A DNA stretch of 64,000 bases, from NCBI GenBank assembly GCA_016584305.1, contig JACEEZ010003598.1, positions 595,001-659,000 of the forward strand. Direction: 5' to 3'. This document shows, piece after piece, positions 35,205-46,386 of the stretch (position 1 is the stretch's first letter; each line of letters opens with the position of its first letter). The notes beneath the pieces were generated by a model. It had not been told where the DNA came from. It ran no database searches and saw only the letters and a list, made by a program, of their open reading frames with translations. Both the position numbers and the translations under genes were made by a program. Origin of the DNA: Chionoecetes opilio (Eukaryota > Arthropoda > Malacostraca > Decapoda > Majidae).

Positions 35205-35825
35205 ATTGAATAAGGTTTATTACTCAGACTTCAACAGAAGTATGGAGCACAGCTCCTTAATTGCCAACAAGTCATTATCCATATCAAACAACATAATACA
35301 TCTTACAGATACATAACAGCATATTTTCATCTGAACATTTTAAATATTACATCCAGGAAATATACTATCCTATTTAATGTGTTAACATTATTACTCTGCA
35401 TTAATGTAATAAATTTTTCTCTGCTTGGTCTAGTCCAGAAATACTCTGGGATATAGTCATGCCTGAGCTGACTTATTGCCTGATTATTACACTCTAAGAC
35501 AACATGGTATTCATCCCCTAGATCTGCACCATCACATTTATCACAAAGGCTTTCCTCTCTGGGCACATTTTGGTATCTTCCTGCTGTTACTGGCAGTCTA
35601 TTATTGTTTGTCCTAAGTTTAGCATAAACAATTCGTGATTTGGTCTTCAATTTAGTTAAATACTCCTCTCTGCCAAATATACACTTAAAAGATACATAGT
35701 TACTACAAACAGACTTTGTCATAAGATTTCTATACCAAAGAGTAATCCATTGATCTTTAAGCCTTTGTTCCACAGTTCTTGCCAACCCTACTGGGATAGT
35801 CACTTCCTGGTTCCTGGTGTGACTG
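35205..35825 (-). mobile_element. Antisense LINE 3' end, uninterrupted copy
   Basis: Minus-strand 3' fragment of a non-LTR element with coding end, 3' UTR, AATAAA and an (ATTCA)n tail. It contains the uninterrupted sequence CTGCTGTTACTGGCAG (35,581-35,596), which is split by the LINE in units 1, 2, 3 and 4, so it is the empty target version. Confidence 0.8.
35327..35803 (-). CDS. C-terminal part of a LINE reverse-transcriptase polyprotein
   Basis: An open frame of 158 residues representing only the C-terminal end of ORF2 of a non-LTR retrotransposon. It has the family's usual tail: LRTNNNRLPVTAGRYQNVPR, a Cys/His cluster CDKCDGADLGDEYHVVLEC, then RHDYIPEYFWTRPSREKF and a hydrophobic end. In related elements this region follows the polymerase domain and is thought to aid RNA or DNA binding. 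The catalytic domains are absent, so the fragment is not functional. A near-identical copy is at 58,309-58,785. The family differs from the plus-strand LINE, whose ORF2 ends differently. Confidence 0.78.
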   Translation of the reverse strand: MTIPVGLARTVEQRLKDQWITLWYRNLMTKSVCSNYVSFKCIFGREEYLTKLKTKSRIVYAKLRTNNNRLPVTAGRYQNVPREESLCDKCDGADLGDEYHVVLECNNQAISQLRHDYIPEYFWTRPSREKFITLMQSNNVNTLNRIVYFLDVIFKMFR

Positions 35826-36012
<187 letters not shown>

Positions 36013-36418
36013 GTGTGAATTGAATTGAATTGAATTGAATAAGGTTTATTACTCAGACTTCAACAGAAGTATGGAGCACAGCTCCTTAATTGCCAACAAG
36101 TCATTATCCATATCAAACAACATAATACATCTTACAGATACATAACAGCATATTTTCATCTGAACATTTTAAATATTACATCCAGGAAATATACTATCCT
36201 ATTTAATGTGTTAACATTATTACTCTGCATTAATGTAATAAATTTTTCTCTGCTTGGTCTAGTCCAGAAATACTCTGGGATATAGTCATGCCTGAGCTGA
36301 CTTATTGCCTGATTATTACACTCTAAGACAACATGGTATTCATCCCCTAGATCTGCACCATCACATTTATCACAAAGGCTTTCCTCTCAGGGCACATTTT
36401 TGTATCTTCCTGCTGTTA
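36013..36418 (-). mobile_element. Antisense LINE 3' end, interrupted copy (unit 2)
   Basis: Second tandem copy of the antisense 3' fragment, (ATTGA)n first, cut at TGTTA (36,414-36,418) by LINE copy 2. Confidence 0.8.
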
Positions 36419-36613
36419 GTCAGTTCGTCTGTCGCCACCGTCTAGTCAACACGCACCCTCTCTGGCTCCTACTCCTGGATTACCATTGCTGACAAACAAA
36501 ATAACACCAAACCTCTAAGATAATCCTGCGCCAGGTGTTAACATTGTGACAGTGCTGTAAGAACAACGTAGATGGTTGTTACAAGAAATTATTCCTACGA
36601 ACAGACTGAAAAC

Positions 36614-37294
36614 ATGGATCGGGCAAACGAGCGAACGACCTGTGATGACGAAAGTGAGCTGAATCAACTTATTGAATCGCTGTCCGAAGAATCAAAATCA
36701 CTAGTGAAAGTGCTATCACTAATAATATCTGTTCAACTGACTGATAAACTTTCCAGTGTAATATCAGAACTGAAGGAAAAAGACAAGCAAATTATTAATC
36801 TAGCAAGTGAAATGAACAACCTAAAGGACAAAGTATGTGACCTGGAAACAAGACTCGATAGTGTCGACCAATACGAACGTCGTGACACAGTCATCTTCAG
36901 TGGCCCCTCACTACCAGCAGAAACTCACATGGAACACACAGCTAGTGTAGTGGTGAACACAATAAAGGACAAATTAAAGATAAACATCAAAGAATCTGAT
37001 AGTGTCACACATAGGCTTGGTCCACAAAAACAGGAACGAAACAGGCCAATCATCGTTAAACTTATGAACAGAACCCTCAAACAAGATCTCATTGGTGCAT
37101 GCATACAACTGAAACCACAACTGTACATAAAAGAAAGCCTAACTCCTACTCGCAAAAACTTGTTCAACACTATTCTCAACATCAGAAGACAACATAAAGC
37201 AAAATTTCAACAGTGTAACACAAAAGACGGAAAAATAATCATCAAGCTGGGAAACTCCACCCTAAAAAACCAAATTTTTAATGATAAACACTGA
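36614..37294 (+). CDS. LINE ORF1 protein, copy 2
   Basis: Nucleic-acid-binding ORF1 protein. An ATG at 36,572 is in frame, but the ATG starting MDRANERTTC matches copy 4 and is preferred. A coiled coil covers about residues 35-85 (heptads in KEKDKQIINLASEMNNLKDK). An RRM-like middle part (DTVIFSGPSLPAE) and a C-terminal domain follow, with NRPIIVKLMNRTLKQDLI, LYIKESLTPTRKNLF and KDGKIIIKLGN, the arrangement seen in LINE ORF1 proteins. The frame stops early at TGA after IFNDKH because of a base change or indel; copy 4 extends about 27 residues more. It presumably coats element RNA in the cytoplasm (family knowledge). Confidence 0.85.
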   Translation: MDRANERTTCDDESELNQLIESLSEESKSLVKVLSLIISVQLTDKLSSVISELKEKDKQIINLASEMNNLKDKVCDLETRLDSVDQYERRDTVIFSGPSLPAETHMEHTASVVVNTIKDKLKINIKESDSVTHRLGPQKQERNRPIIVKLMNRTLKQDLIGACIQLKPQLYIKESLTPTRKNLFNTILNIRRQHKAKFQQCNTKDGKIIIKLGNSTLKNQIFNDKH

Positions 37295-37399
37295 TGTCCT
37301 TCCGGGAGAAATCCCACAAATGATGGGACACCTACCAAAAAAGTGACCCGGCCCAATTCAGCTACAGATAAAAAGTGAAACATAGATGACCCCACACAC

Positions 37400-37785
37400 A
37401 AACCCTCTCCATGCTACGTACCTTCCTACATTTTTTAGTGTCGTCTCTGTCATCACTGTTTCATAGATGATACTGCTACAGCGTTACCTTATACTATACT
37501 TACTACATCGCTACATGCTTTTGCTGACATCTATATCATTACTATTGTTTCCTTTGTTATCATCGCTCCCCACTACCACAACTACTGGTAATGTACTATC
37601 ATCACTATTTTTACTATTGTCATCGCCCCTACCACTACTACGGTAAGTACTCCATCACTACTACTGTTACTTTTTACACGCTACCACACTACTGTACTAC
37701 TCACTACTATGTTAAATTTTTATCATCGCTCCCCACCCCTACTACTGTACTCCCACACTACTACTATTATTGTTTTAAGCCCACG
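37400..37785. repeat. ACT-rich array, start (LINE copy 2)
   Basis: Beginning of the ACT/ATCATCGCTACC array, truncated where the GC-rich block starts. Confidence 0.85.
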
Positions 37786-40700
37786 CCCCCCTACTCCGAA
37801 GGGGGGGGGGAAATTTGCCGTACGGGGGTCAACGGGGGGGTTTTAATGTAGCTCCTTTTTTACCCCCCCCCAAAACCCGCAAAGGTTTCTTTTCCAATCG
37901 GTCGCTGGCGGGGCATGAAAAAATAACCCTGGCCCCCCTCCCTGTGGGGGCCGGGTAGGGCGCATCCCCAAGTTCATAGAAGGTAAGGGGGGGTCCCCTT
38001 TCGTGTCGTCGGAGATACGGGGATTGGATCCCCAGGCAGAAAAGCCTGGGCTATGCCGGGGCGACCCCCCCTTCCCCCCTTTGAGTCCCGGGCTTGAACA
38101 GGTCCCCCGGGGGCCCTTAAATCCCCGCCTTATATGCATTTGTTAACGGAAAAATCCCCACTGTGCTCCCCTTTCAAAACCTGTAGTGGTCCCCCAGAGG
38201 TCCAAAGGCCCCTGTGTGGGTGCCTGTAATCCCCCAGGGGTTCCGAGGGGGAAACCCCGGGGAAGCCCCAAGGAGGTATCTAGAGGGCTTCGTAGTCGGT
38301 AGAGTTTCCAACTCGGCCCACGCCCCCCCCCCTAGTGCCTGGCCCAGCGCCCGTGGCTCCCCAAGGGCCCTGAAGAGAGGGGGGCAGCCTCCCCTGCTCC
38401 GGGGACCTGGGGGGGCCCCTCGGCGGGGCACGCCAGGACGGGGGCCGGAAACGGGGGTAGTGTATCCGTAGAGTTTCCTTTTGCCAGCCTTTGCTCGGCA
38501 GCCTAAGGCACGCGTGAAACTTCACGCGGAGTTCCCCTACGTTTTCCTTTTACTCGCCCGTTACTCACGACTCGCGTGAGGTTTATGCTGCAGTTTTTCC
38601 CCCTGCATAATATACATCACATTCGCACACAGTGTCAAGTATTAACGCCCCCAAACCCGCGTGAGGTACTGTCCTGTTCCCCTTCTGGGGGGGCGAGGGA
38701 GCTCACCGCTAAACTCTAACGTGAGCCCCTTGTCCTATGGGACTCTCCTTTTTTAAGGCCCAAACTTTCTCCCCTCTTGGCGCTGATAAGTTTGTTCCCT
38801 CAGCAAAACCCCCTTTTTGTTTTCCCCTCTCTCACTTCCCCCCCTTTTCTTCTGCCTTCTCCCCATTTATCCTTCGTTCCCCCTTTCCTCATTCCTCTAA
38901 CCCCCGCCCACATTACCCCCATCCACGAAGACGCCGTCCTGGGTGTGCTTGGCCCTGTCGCGTCAATGCCTGAAATTTAAAAGCGAAGGGCAGAGGGGCT
39001 GGGGGCTGGGGATTACGGGGCGAGGCACCCCCTGGAAAGGGGGATGTCGAAGAAAGGGGTGGGGGGATGGGGAGGCCGGTGTAGGGCTTTGCACCCGCCC
39101 CATAAACGTGCGGCCCCCCGCGTTGTGACATAACAGACTGGTAACTTTGGGGAATGGGGACAACTGTGAAAAGGGCCCATCCATTTCGGGTGAAGCTTGG
39201 AGGACGCAGGTAAGGGGGGTCGTCACCAAAAATGCGCACCCAAAAATAAAAAGGGTTTATGACGGCTGGGCTGGAGGGGGGTGGACGTGCACAACGCGCG
39301 TGCCCCCTAAGTCCGTCACGGAGCGCGGAAAGTTATTCGCCCCATGGGCCCCCCCGGGGGGTCCGTTCCTAAGCAGGAATGTGGCGGTAGCGGGAAGAGG
39401 CCCCACTCTGCCGAAGAGATTTAAAGGGGCAAAAAACCGTGCGGTTCGCCAGGCGGTGTGTTGGGGGGTGTGGGCTGAAGAACGACTTTCCCCGCCCAAC
39501 GGAGGGGATCATCCCCCTTTACTGCGTGGGGGAAAATCTCCCACGTTCTATGCGAGCGCTCCACAATCCCAAATACCTTGAGGGGGGTAGGGTGACGTGC
39601 GAACCATAAAAAACAGCCCTAGGAGTTGGAGCTGGGCCCCACACGATACGGGAATTCCCGTCCTCGGTCCGAGAAAATTTCCTGCGGGGAAACCCAAAAG
39701 ACAGACCGACACGGCCCCATCAGAACTTATTTTTTCCCTTTGGCCCTTGCTCCCCTCGAAGTATATTCCTCTAAGGAACGGCCCACGTATGGGCAGGGGG
39801 TCTTCCGTTTAAGAACGTACCACTGGGACTGTGGTTGTCCGTGAAGATGTGGAAATTGTGCAAAGCAAATAGGGGGGAATTTCCGTGTGCCCGACGAAGC
39901 GAGACATTCCTTTCTTTGCCGCATAGTTTTTTCAAAAAATGGTTAGAGTCGGCCTTATAGGCGATGACTCTTTTCCTTATTTCATGAGTCGGCAAAGGGC
40001 GCACCCCGGCCCGAATTGGCATCCTATTTAGCGAAGGGGAGCTCGAAATTTGGGAAAACAGTGACAGGGGGTTTCGTCAGTGCCGTTTAAGATCCGAAAG
40101 GCTGCCTCACATTGTGGGCCCAAAAGGTTTTCTTTGGCCCTAAAAGTAAGTGAAGCGGGCTCGGGTTGAGAAGTTTCTAAGTACCGCCCGGGGAGGGGCC
40201 ATAACCAGAAAAAGACTGCAATTGCTATAGTTGGTTGGGGTCGAGAGGTCGATACGCCGTTCTTTCGGGGCCGGATACTCTCCAAAGAGAAACCCGGGGC
40301 AAGAAACGCCCTTTCCGGTGCCAGGGGCATTTTGTGGGTTCAGTTCAAACCGGCGCCCGTAGTGTCAAGACCCCAAAGTAGGGGGTAGATGTTCTCCCCA
40401 ATGCGAGAATACTATTTTTGGCGTCGAGGTAAAAAACATTACCCATTCAAACCCTTCAAAACTTGGTCCTTGAGTTGGAGCTGTGGCCCGGGCCGTTTCA
40501 TAGGCCAATGCCCACGTTTGCTCAAAAAACCCTCAAAACGGTGCGGAACGCCGTCTTTGTCGGTCGCCTTCGCGAATTGGGGTTTTTCCGTACCCACCGT
40601 AGGGGAGGTCGGAAAACCGGCCCACCGTGTGTGCTTCTGAGGGTCATCGGTGCCGGGGCGGGGTGGGCGTCTTTTATGGCACGTTTTTAAGCGCCCGGAA

Positions 40701-41502
40701 TCAAGGCAGAACCCCGGGATCTGTCCTTGGGGTGGTCATCATAAAACCCCTGCGGGCCGCAGCCTGTGGGGGGGGGCCCGGATTAGCTTGGTGAAGCATT
40801 TTTTCTGAAATTTTTCGTCTTTTTTCCCCCAAAACCCTGCTGCATGTGTCTTGCCATGCTCGGGGTCCCCGGGTAAACCCAGGGGAAACCCCAGGGGCAG
40901 GTGTCTAGCAGGGCGTCTAGTAGGTGTTAGTAGGGGGTCGTAGTCGCGTCGTTACCCCCCCCCCCTGTCGGCCCCTAATGCCCCGCCCAATGCCATGGTC
41001 CCCGAGGGCCCTGAAAAGGCCACAGGGCAGGAGTGTGGTAGGACGTCGTGGCATCGTAGAGTTGCACGACCTACCCCCGGGGGCAAAGCGGAGCGCTCCT
41101 TCGTCGCCTTGTGTGGCCTGTGGAGCCTGTGGCCCCCGGAGAAAGCCACAGGGGCGGCTGTTTTTGAAAAACGTCATGGCCTCGTAATTGCACTTTCCGC
41201 CCCCCGGGGCAACGAAGAGCGCCACTGTTTCCCCCCCCCGGGCCCCCTCATCCAGGGCAACAGGGGAAGCACAGGGGCAGACGGAACGCGGACGGTGGGG
41301 CGGTGTTGGGCCCGGCAGTGTGGGATCAAAACTTGAGCGCAGTAGGCATCCCAAAGATGCGTCTCAAAGAGGTTGGCCAAAAAGGCTCGGTGAACTCGAA
41401 GGTTGTGATGCAATCGTGGGTCGGTCGCCGGGAGTCCTCGGGGGCGACCTTTGCGATCCATTTGGGGGGGGGGAACCGTGGGGGGAGAAATTAGCCAACC
41501 CC

Positions 41503-41616
41503 ACATATATATCCCAAAAATATTTATTATATTATATATATTATATATATAATTAAAAATATATATAGTAATATATATTATATATAAATAAATATATATA
41601 TATAAATATATATCAC
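41503..41616. repeat. AT-rich (TA)n-like tract
   Basis: About 110 bases of TATATA/AAATA sequence within the GC-rich block. Confidence 0.85.
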
Positions 41617-42839
41617 TCGTGGGAACCTTTTGGGAAAGGGGAAGCAATTTTTACCGCGGTCTTCACCCTACGAGATTGAAAAGAACACAATTTACACCCT
41701 GCCTCCAGGAACTGAAAATATATGACATGACAGGCAGACATGAAGGGCCCCAAGGGGGACGGAGGGGCCCCGGGAATTCCATGTCCTGGGCACAGGGCCG
41801 TGAATCGATGCCCTTTTTTTTCCCCCTCGGGGCTACAGGGCCTGAACTTTGGCGAACCAGGTCGAACCCCCCGGGGGCTGAAGGTAAGGGCATTTTGCTC
41901 CCTGTCCTCTTTTGCCAAGAACCCCTGGGGGGATTATCAGAGGACGCCCTCCTCGACCCCCGAAAGGGAAATGGGTGGGGGAAACGCCATTGTCAGCCCC
42001 ACGGCCTCTCCCACCCACTACCAACCAAACGCGGGGAGGACCTTAAAAAAATTTTCCTTCAGGTCTTTGACCCCCCACCTGATATGCCCCGCGTTCCGGG
42101 CGCGGAAGTTTTGTCAAGAACGGGTGCTGCGTATCCCCCCCGCCGGGTACGTTTAAACCCGCAGGGCCTACAGGGCCTGACTCGTGCCAGGAGTCAGGGG
42201 GCATCCCCGGGGAAAATAAGTAGGGATCGTGATCGGTCGTGGGCCCGGTACTAATTAAACCCGCCACCCCCACCGGTGCTGATATACATGTCCCTGGAGG
42301 GAGGGTTAATTTTCCTTCCTCTTACGACCGAGGGCGTGGGGCCCGGTACTTATCCCCCCCCCAGGGACGCAGGAGCCGATTAAAATTTCCTTTCCCCTTT
42401 AGACCGAAGTTTTCCTCCCCTAAATTTTTAGTCCTTTACGCTCAGGCACTCCATAGGAACTTCCCCGTTCCCTAAAGAACCCACCTATTTACCGGGTCAC
42501 ACGGGAGCCCGCCCAGCCGCGGCCGTCACTCGCCGCACTGACCATATGATCCCCGGTTTTCGTCGTCACTTTAACTTTAACTCTCTTCGGTGGTGGGAAT
42601 CTCGTCCTGGCCTCACACACCCCACACGCTTCTAATGCATGTGCGCTCCTATCTCCAGAGGTGGGGGATAGCGAACTCGAGCGACAAGCGATACTATAAC
42701 TGACGACTAAACAAAAGTATTACGGGTGCAAAGCGCATAGTTAAGATAAAAATGAATAATTAAATACCCTGTTTTATGTGCCAATGAGTTTTTTAGGGGC
42801 ATAGTAACGCAAAGCTAAACTTTGGTACGCAGTTCGCTG

Positions 42840-43035
42840 CGTCCACCGTTTAGAATTTTAATTTTTTTTTTTTTAATTTTATTTTTACCAGTATCGTTAT
42901 GGAACCAAAAATTTACCGGTATCGGGATCATACTAAACCAAAAAAAATAAAATTATCGAGTATCGTTATCGCCCTACCAAAAATTAAAACGGGATCGTTA
43001 TCGCACTCCAACATTTTACGCGCCCACCCCTATTA
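42840..43035. mobile_element. Possible hAT-like non-autonomous element end
   Basis: Contains repeated ATCGTTATCG / GGTATCG / CGAGTATCGTTATCG motifs and ends in GCGCCCACCCCTA, whose reverse complement TAGGGGTGGGCGC resembles hAT terminal repeats. The left end was not found. Low confidence. Confidence 0.25.
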
Positions 43036-43149
43036 TCTCTTCTATCTGAGCTAACCTGCCCGCCACTAGATTTGGGTCCCTTTCATGGGGGGCCGGCCCC
43101 CCCCCCAAAAAAAGGGTTTTGGGGGCCCAAACCCGGGGCCCCCCCCAAA

Positions 43150-43812
43150 ATCACTAGCAAGTGAAATGAAACAAACCTAAAGGGAACAAAGTAATGTGAC
43201 CTGGAACAAGACTCGATAAGTGTCGACCATACGCGTCGTGACACAAACAACGTCATCTTCAGGTGGCCCCTCACTACCAGCAGAAACTCAATGGACCACA
43301 GCTTGCTAGTGGTAGTGGTGAACATCAATAAAAAAGGAACAAATTAAAAAAGATAAACATCAGAATCTTGATATCAGTGTCACACATTAGGCTTGGTCCA
43401 CAAAAAACAGAACGAAACTAGGCCAATGCAATTCCATCGGGGGGATTAACTTATGGACAAACCCTCAAACAAGATCTCACTTGGTGCATGCCTAACACAA
43501 CTGCAAACCACAAACTTGTACATAAACGAAAGCGCTAACTCCTACTCGCAAAACTTGTTCAACAAAACACTATTCCCTTCTCAACATCAGAAGAGACAAC
43601 GTAAGCAAAATTTCAACAAACAGTGTTAACGCATAAGACGTAACAATAAAATCATCAAGCTAACGAAAACTCCAACCCACCCTAAAAAAAAACACTCAAT
43701 TATTTAATGATAAATTCACTGATGTCCTTCCTGGAGAAATACCACAAAATGATGACAACCTACCCATCAAAGGTGTAGCCCAGGCCAATTCAGCTAGACG
43801 ATAACAAGTTAA
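43150..43812 (+). pseudogene. LINE ORF1 remnant, copy 3
   Basis: Matches copy 4 from the coiled coil onward (starts AGCAAGTGAAATGA) to the end (ACAAGTTAAAC). Frequent 1-5-base insertions destroy the frame; a G-run insertion lies at 43,439. I read these as sequencing errors. Confidence 0.75.
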
Positions 43813-43849
43813 ACAATAGATGACACAACAAACACAAACAACAAGCCAT

Positions 43850-45840
43850 CTCCATTGCTACTGAATTAACAACTTCGCTACATTATTAGTGTCGTCTCTG
43901 TCATCTACTGTGTCATTAGATGATTACTGCTAAACCAGCGTTACCCCTCTATTTTTACTTTACTCTACTTATAACTATTAATCTACTAACCATCGCTACT
44001 ACTTGCTTTTTGCTGACATCTATAAATCTTAACTTAAATTGTTTTCCTTTCCCCTTCCCCCATCCGTTGTTTATCACATCGCTAATTACCCACCGACCTA
44101 ACTACCACAAACTACTGTAATGTACTATCATCACACTACTAATGTTACTATTGTCATCGCTAAAACCACTACCCACTAACTACTGGTAATGTACCTTACA
44201 TCCACTACTACTGTTACCTGTTATCATCGCTAACCGACTACTACTGGACTAACCATCACTACTCCTGTTATGTTATCATCGATCGCTACCGCTACCACTT
44301 ATACTTCTACTGTACTACCATCACTAACTACTATTAATTGTTATCACAATCGCTAACTACCCTACTATGTCACTATACCATCACTACTATACTTAATGTT
44401 ATCACGCTACAACTGCACAAAAATACCACCTACCACTGTACTAAGACCCATAACTACCTACTAACTAACTGTTACTATTGTCATCCGCTAGCGCTAACAC
44501 TAACCAATACTACTGGTAATGTACTAAACTCATCACTACTACTGTTTACTGTTATCATCGGCTACCACTAATACTGTACTAACCATCACTACTTACTGTT
44601 AATGTTTATCATCGCTAAAAACCCACTACCCACTGTACTACTATACGCATCACTACTACTGTTATACTAACTATTGGTCATCCCCCTCGCTACCCCCACT
44701 ACCACTACTACTGTAATGTACTATAAACCGATCACCACTACTACTGTTACTAGCTCTGTTATCATCGTTAAACACCACTACTATATATCTGTACTAAACC
44801 ATCACTACTACTGTTAAATGTTATCTTCGCTACCTACTAAACCACTGTACTAAAAAACCATCATCACTAACTCTTGTTCCTATTGGTCATCGCTATTAGT
44901 AAAACCAACTACCTACTACCACCGGTAATGTACTACCATCACTACTTTACTGGTTACTGTTTATCATCATCGCTAACCACTACTACCTGTACTAACCTCA
45001 CTACTAAATACTGTTAATTGTTTATCATCGCTTACCACTCTATTACGTCGCTAACATCACTACTACTAATTAATTTGTTATCATCGCTAATAGTACCACT
45101 ACTATTGTACAAAATACCATCACCTACTTACTGTTAAAGGTATCAAATCGCTACCACTACCCAACTGTAAACTAACCAATAACTACTACTGTTTACATTG
45201 GTCATCGCTATAACCCACTACCACTACTACTGGTTAATGTACTACCATTCACTACTACTTGTTACTTACTGGTTATCACATCATCGCTACCCACTACCAC
45301 TGTAACTAACCATCACTCTACTAACTACTGTTACTGTTATCTTCCGCTACCACTACTACTGTACTACCATCACTCACTACTACTGTTATACTGTTATCAA
45401 TCGCTAACCACTACTTCTACTACTACTGTAACTACTACTATACTAACCATCACTACTACTGTTACTATTGTCATCGCACCACTACTACTGTACTGCTAAC
45501 TAACTGCTAAATAAACATCACTACTACTGTTACTGTTTCATCGCTACCACTACCACTTAACTAAACTGGGTAATTATCCCACACACTTACTACTGTTAGC
45601 TATTGTCTCGTTACCAATCTACCCACTACTAATAACTACTACTGGTAATGTACTACCTACCCATCGACTACTTAAACTGATACTACGTTACTATTGTCAT
45701 CGGGTCTTACCAACTAAACCACTACTACTGGTAATGTACTAACCATCATTAACTAATGTCTGTTTATCCCATCCGCTACCCCACTAAACTATACTACTGT
45801 ACTTAAACGCATCGCCTACTACTATTAGCTTATCATCGCC
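43850..45840. repeat. ACT-rich tandem array inside LINE copy 3
   Basis: Same array as 15,720-17,330, about 2 kb with many small insertions. Confidence 0.93.
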
Positions 45841-46035
45841 ATTATTATTGTTGTTGTTTATTATTATTTTATTATTATATTATTAATTATTATTATTAAT
45901 TATATTATTATTATTCAATATTTTTTGTTACTAATTATCATTATAATTATATTTTGTTATTGATTAATATCATTATTTTTTTTATTTTATATTTATTATT
46001 ATTAGTTATTTATTATTAATTATTATTACTTGGAA
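45841..46035. repeat. (TTA)n-rich tract
   Basis: Counterpart of 17,331-17,510. Confidence 0.9.
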
Positions 46036-46386
46036 CTACTTCTACTTATTGGTTATTCATTAATACTTCCCCACTAATCATATCGCATATGATTTAGTTT
46101 TCTAAAAAATCGCTATTTATTGCATTTGCACTGAAAATTAACCATTTTTTTCTTCCTTCTCTTTTTTCCCTCTTTTCCCTCTTCTCCTGGCAAAAAATGA
46201 AAAAAATTATTATTGACATTATCTCTCTGCGCATGAGTGAGGGCGTGGTTTTTGCACCTGGCGCAGGTTGGAAAAAAATTTATATTCCCTTCTCTTCAAT
46301 TCCTTCTCTTTTTTTTTTGTTATTAATTTACTACCCATTAAATCATTTTTTTTATAATTCCTTTTATCCCTCCTATCTTTACCACC

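Larger units (their letters stand above)
36419..37785 (+). mobile_element. CR1/L2-like LINE, copy 2 (5' part only)
   Basis: Starts GTCAGTTCGTCTGTCGCC, the same 5' end as copies 1 and 4. Contains ORF1 and the beginning of the ACT array, then breaks off into the GC-rich block. Confidence 0.8.
37786..43145. other. GC-rich, low-quality block; no gene supported
   Basis: Unlike its surroundings it is GC-rich, full of C and G runs, and has no homology to the composite unit. It contains diverged internal repeats: 38,230-38,460 resembles 40,870-41,080 (GGGCCCTGAA, TGCC...CCCAATGCC), and 39,600-39,660 resembles 40,460-40,510 (GAGTTGGAGCTG). Many overlapping short ORFs exist on both strands, none with a recognised domain. 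It begins inside an ACT array and ends inside an ORF1 copy, so it may be a misjoin, a poorly corrected read or an insertion. Confidence 0.5.

Noticed and set aside
35009..35206. 65-aa ORF (MGPRHNYVTV...) as a gene
   Set aside because: It lies across the TIR, its ATG uses flanking target bases, and the same end sequence recurs in the palindromes.
39147..42475. Several 80-210 aa ORFs in the GC-rich block
   Set aside because: GC-rich DNA yields overlapping ORFs on both strands; none has a recognisable domain and the sequence is unreliable.
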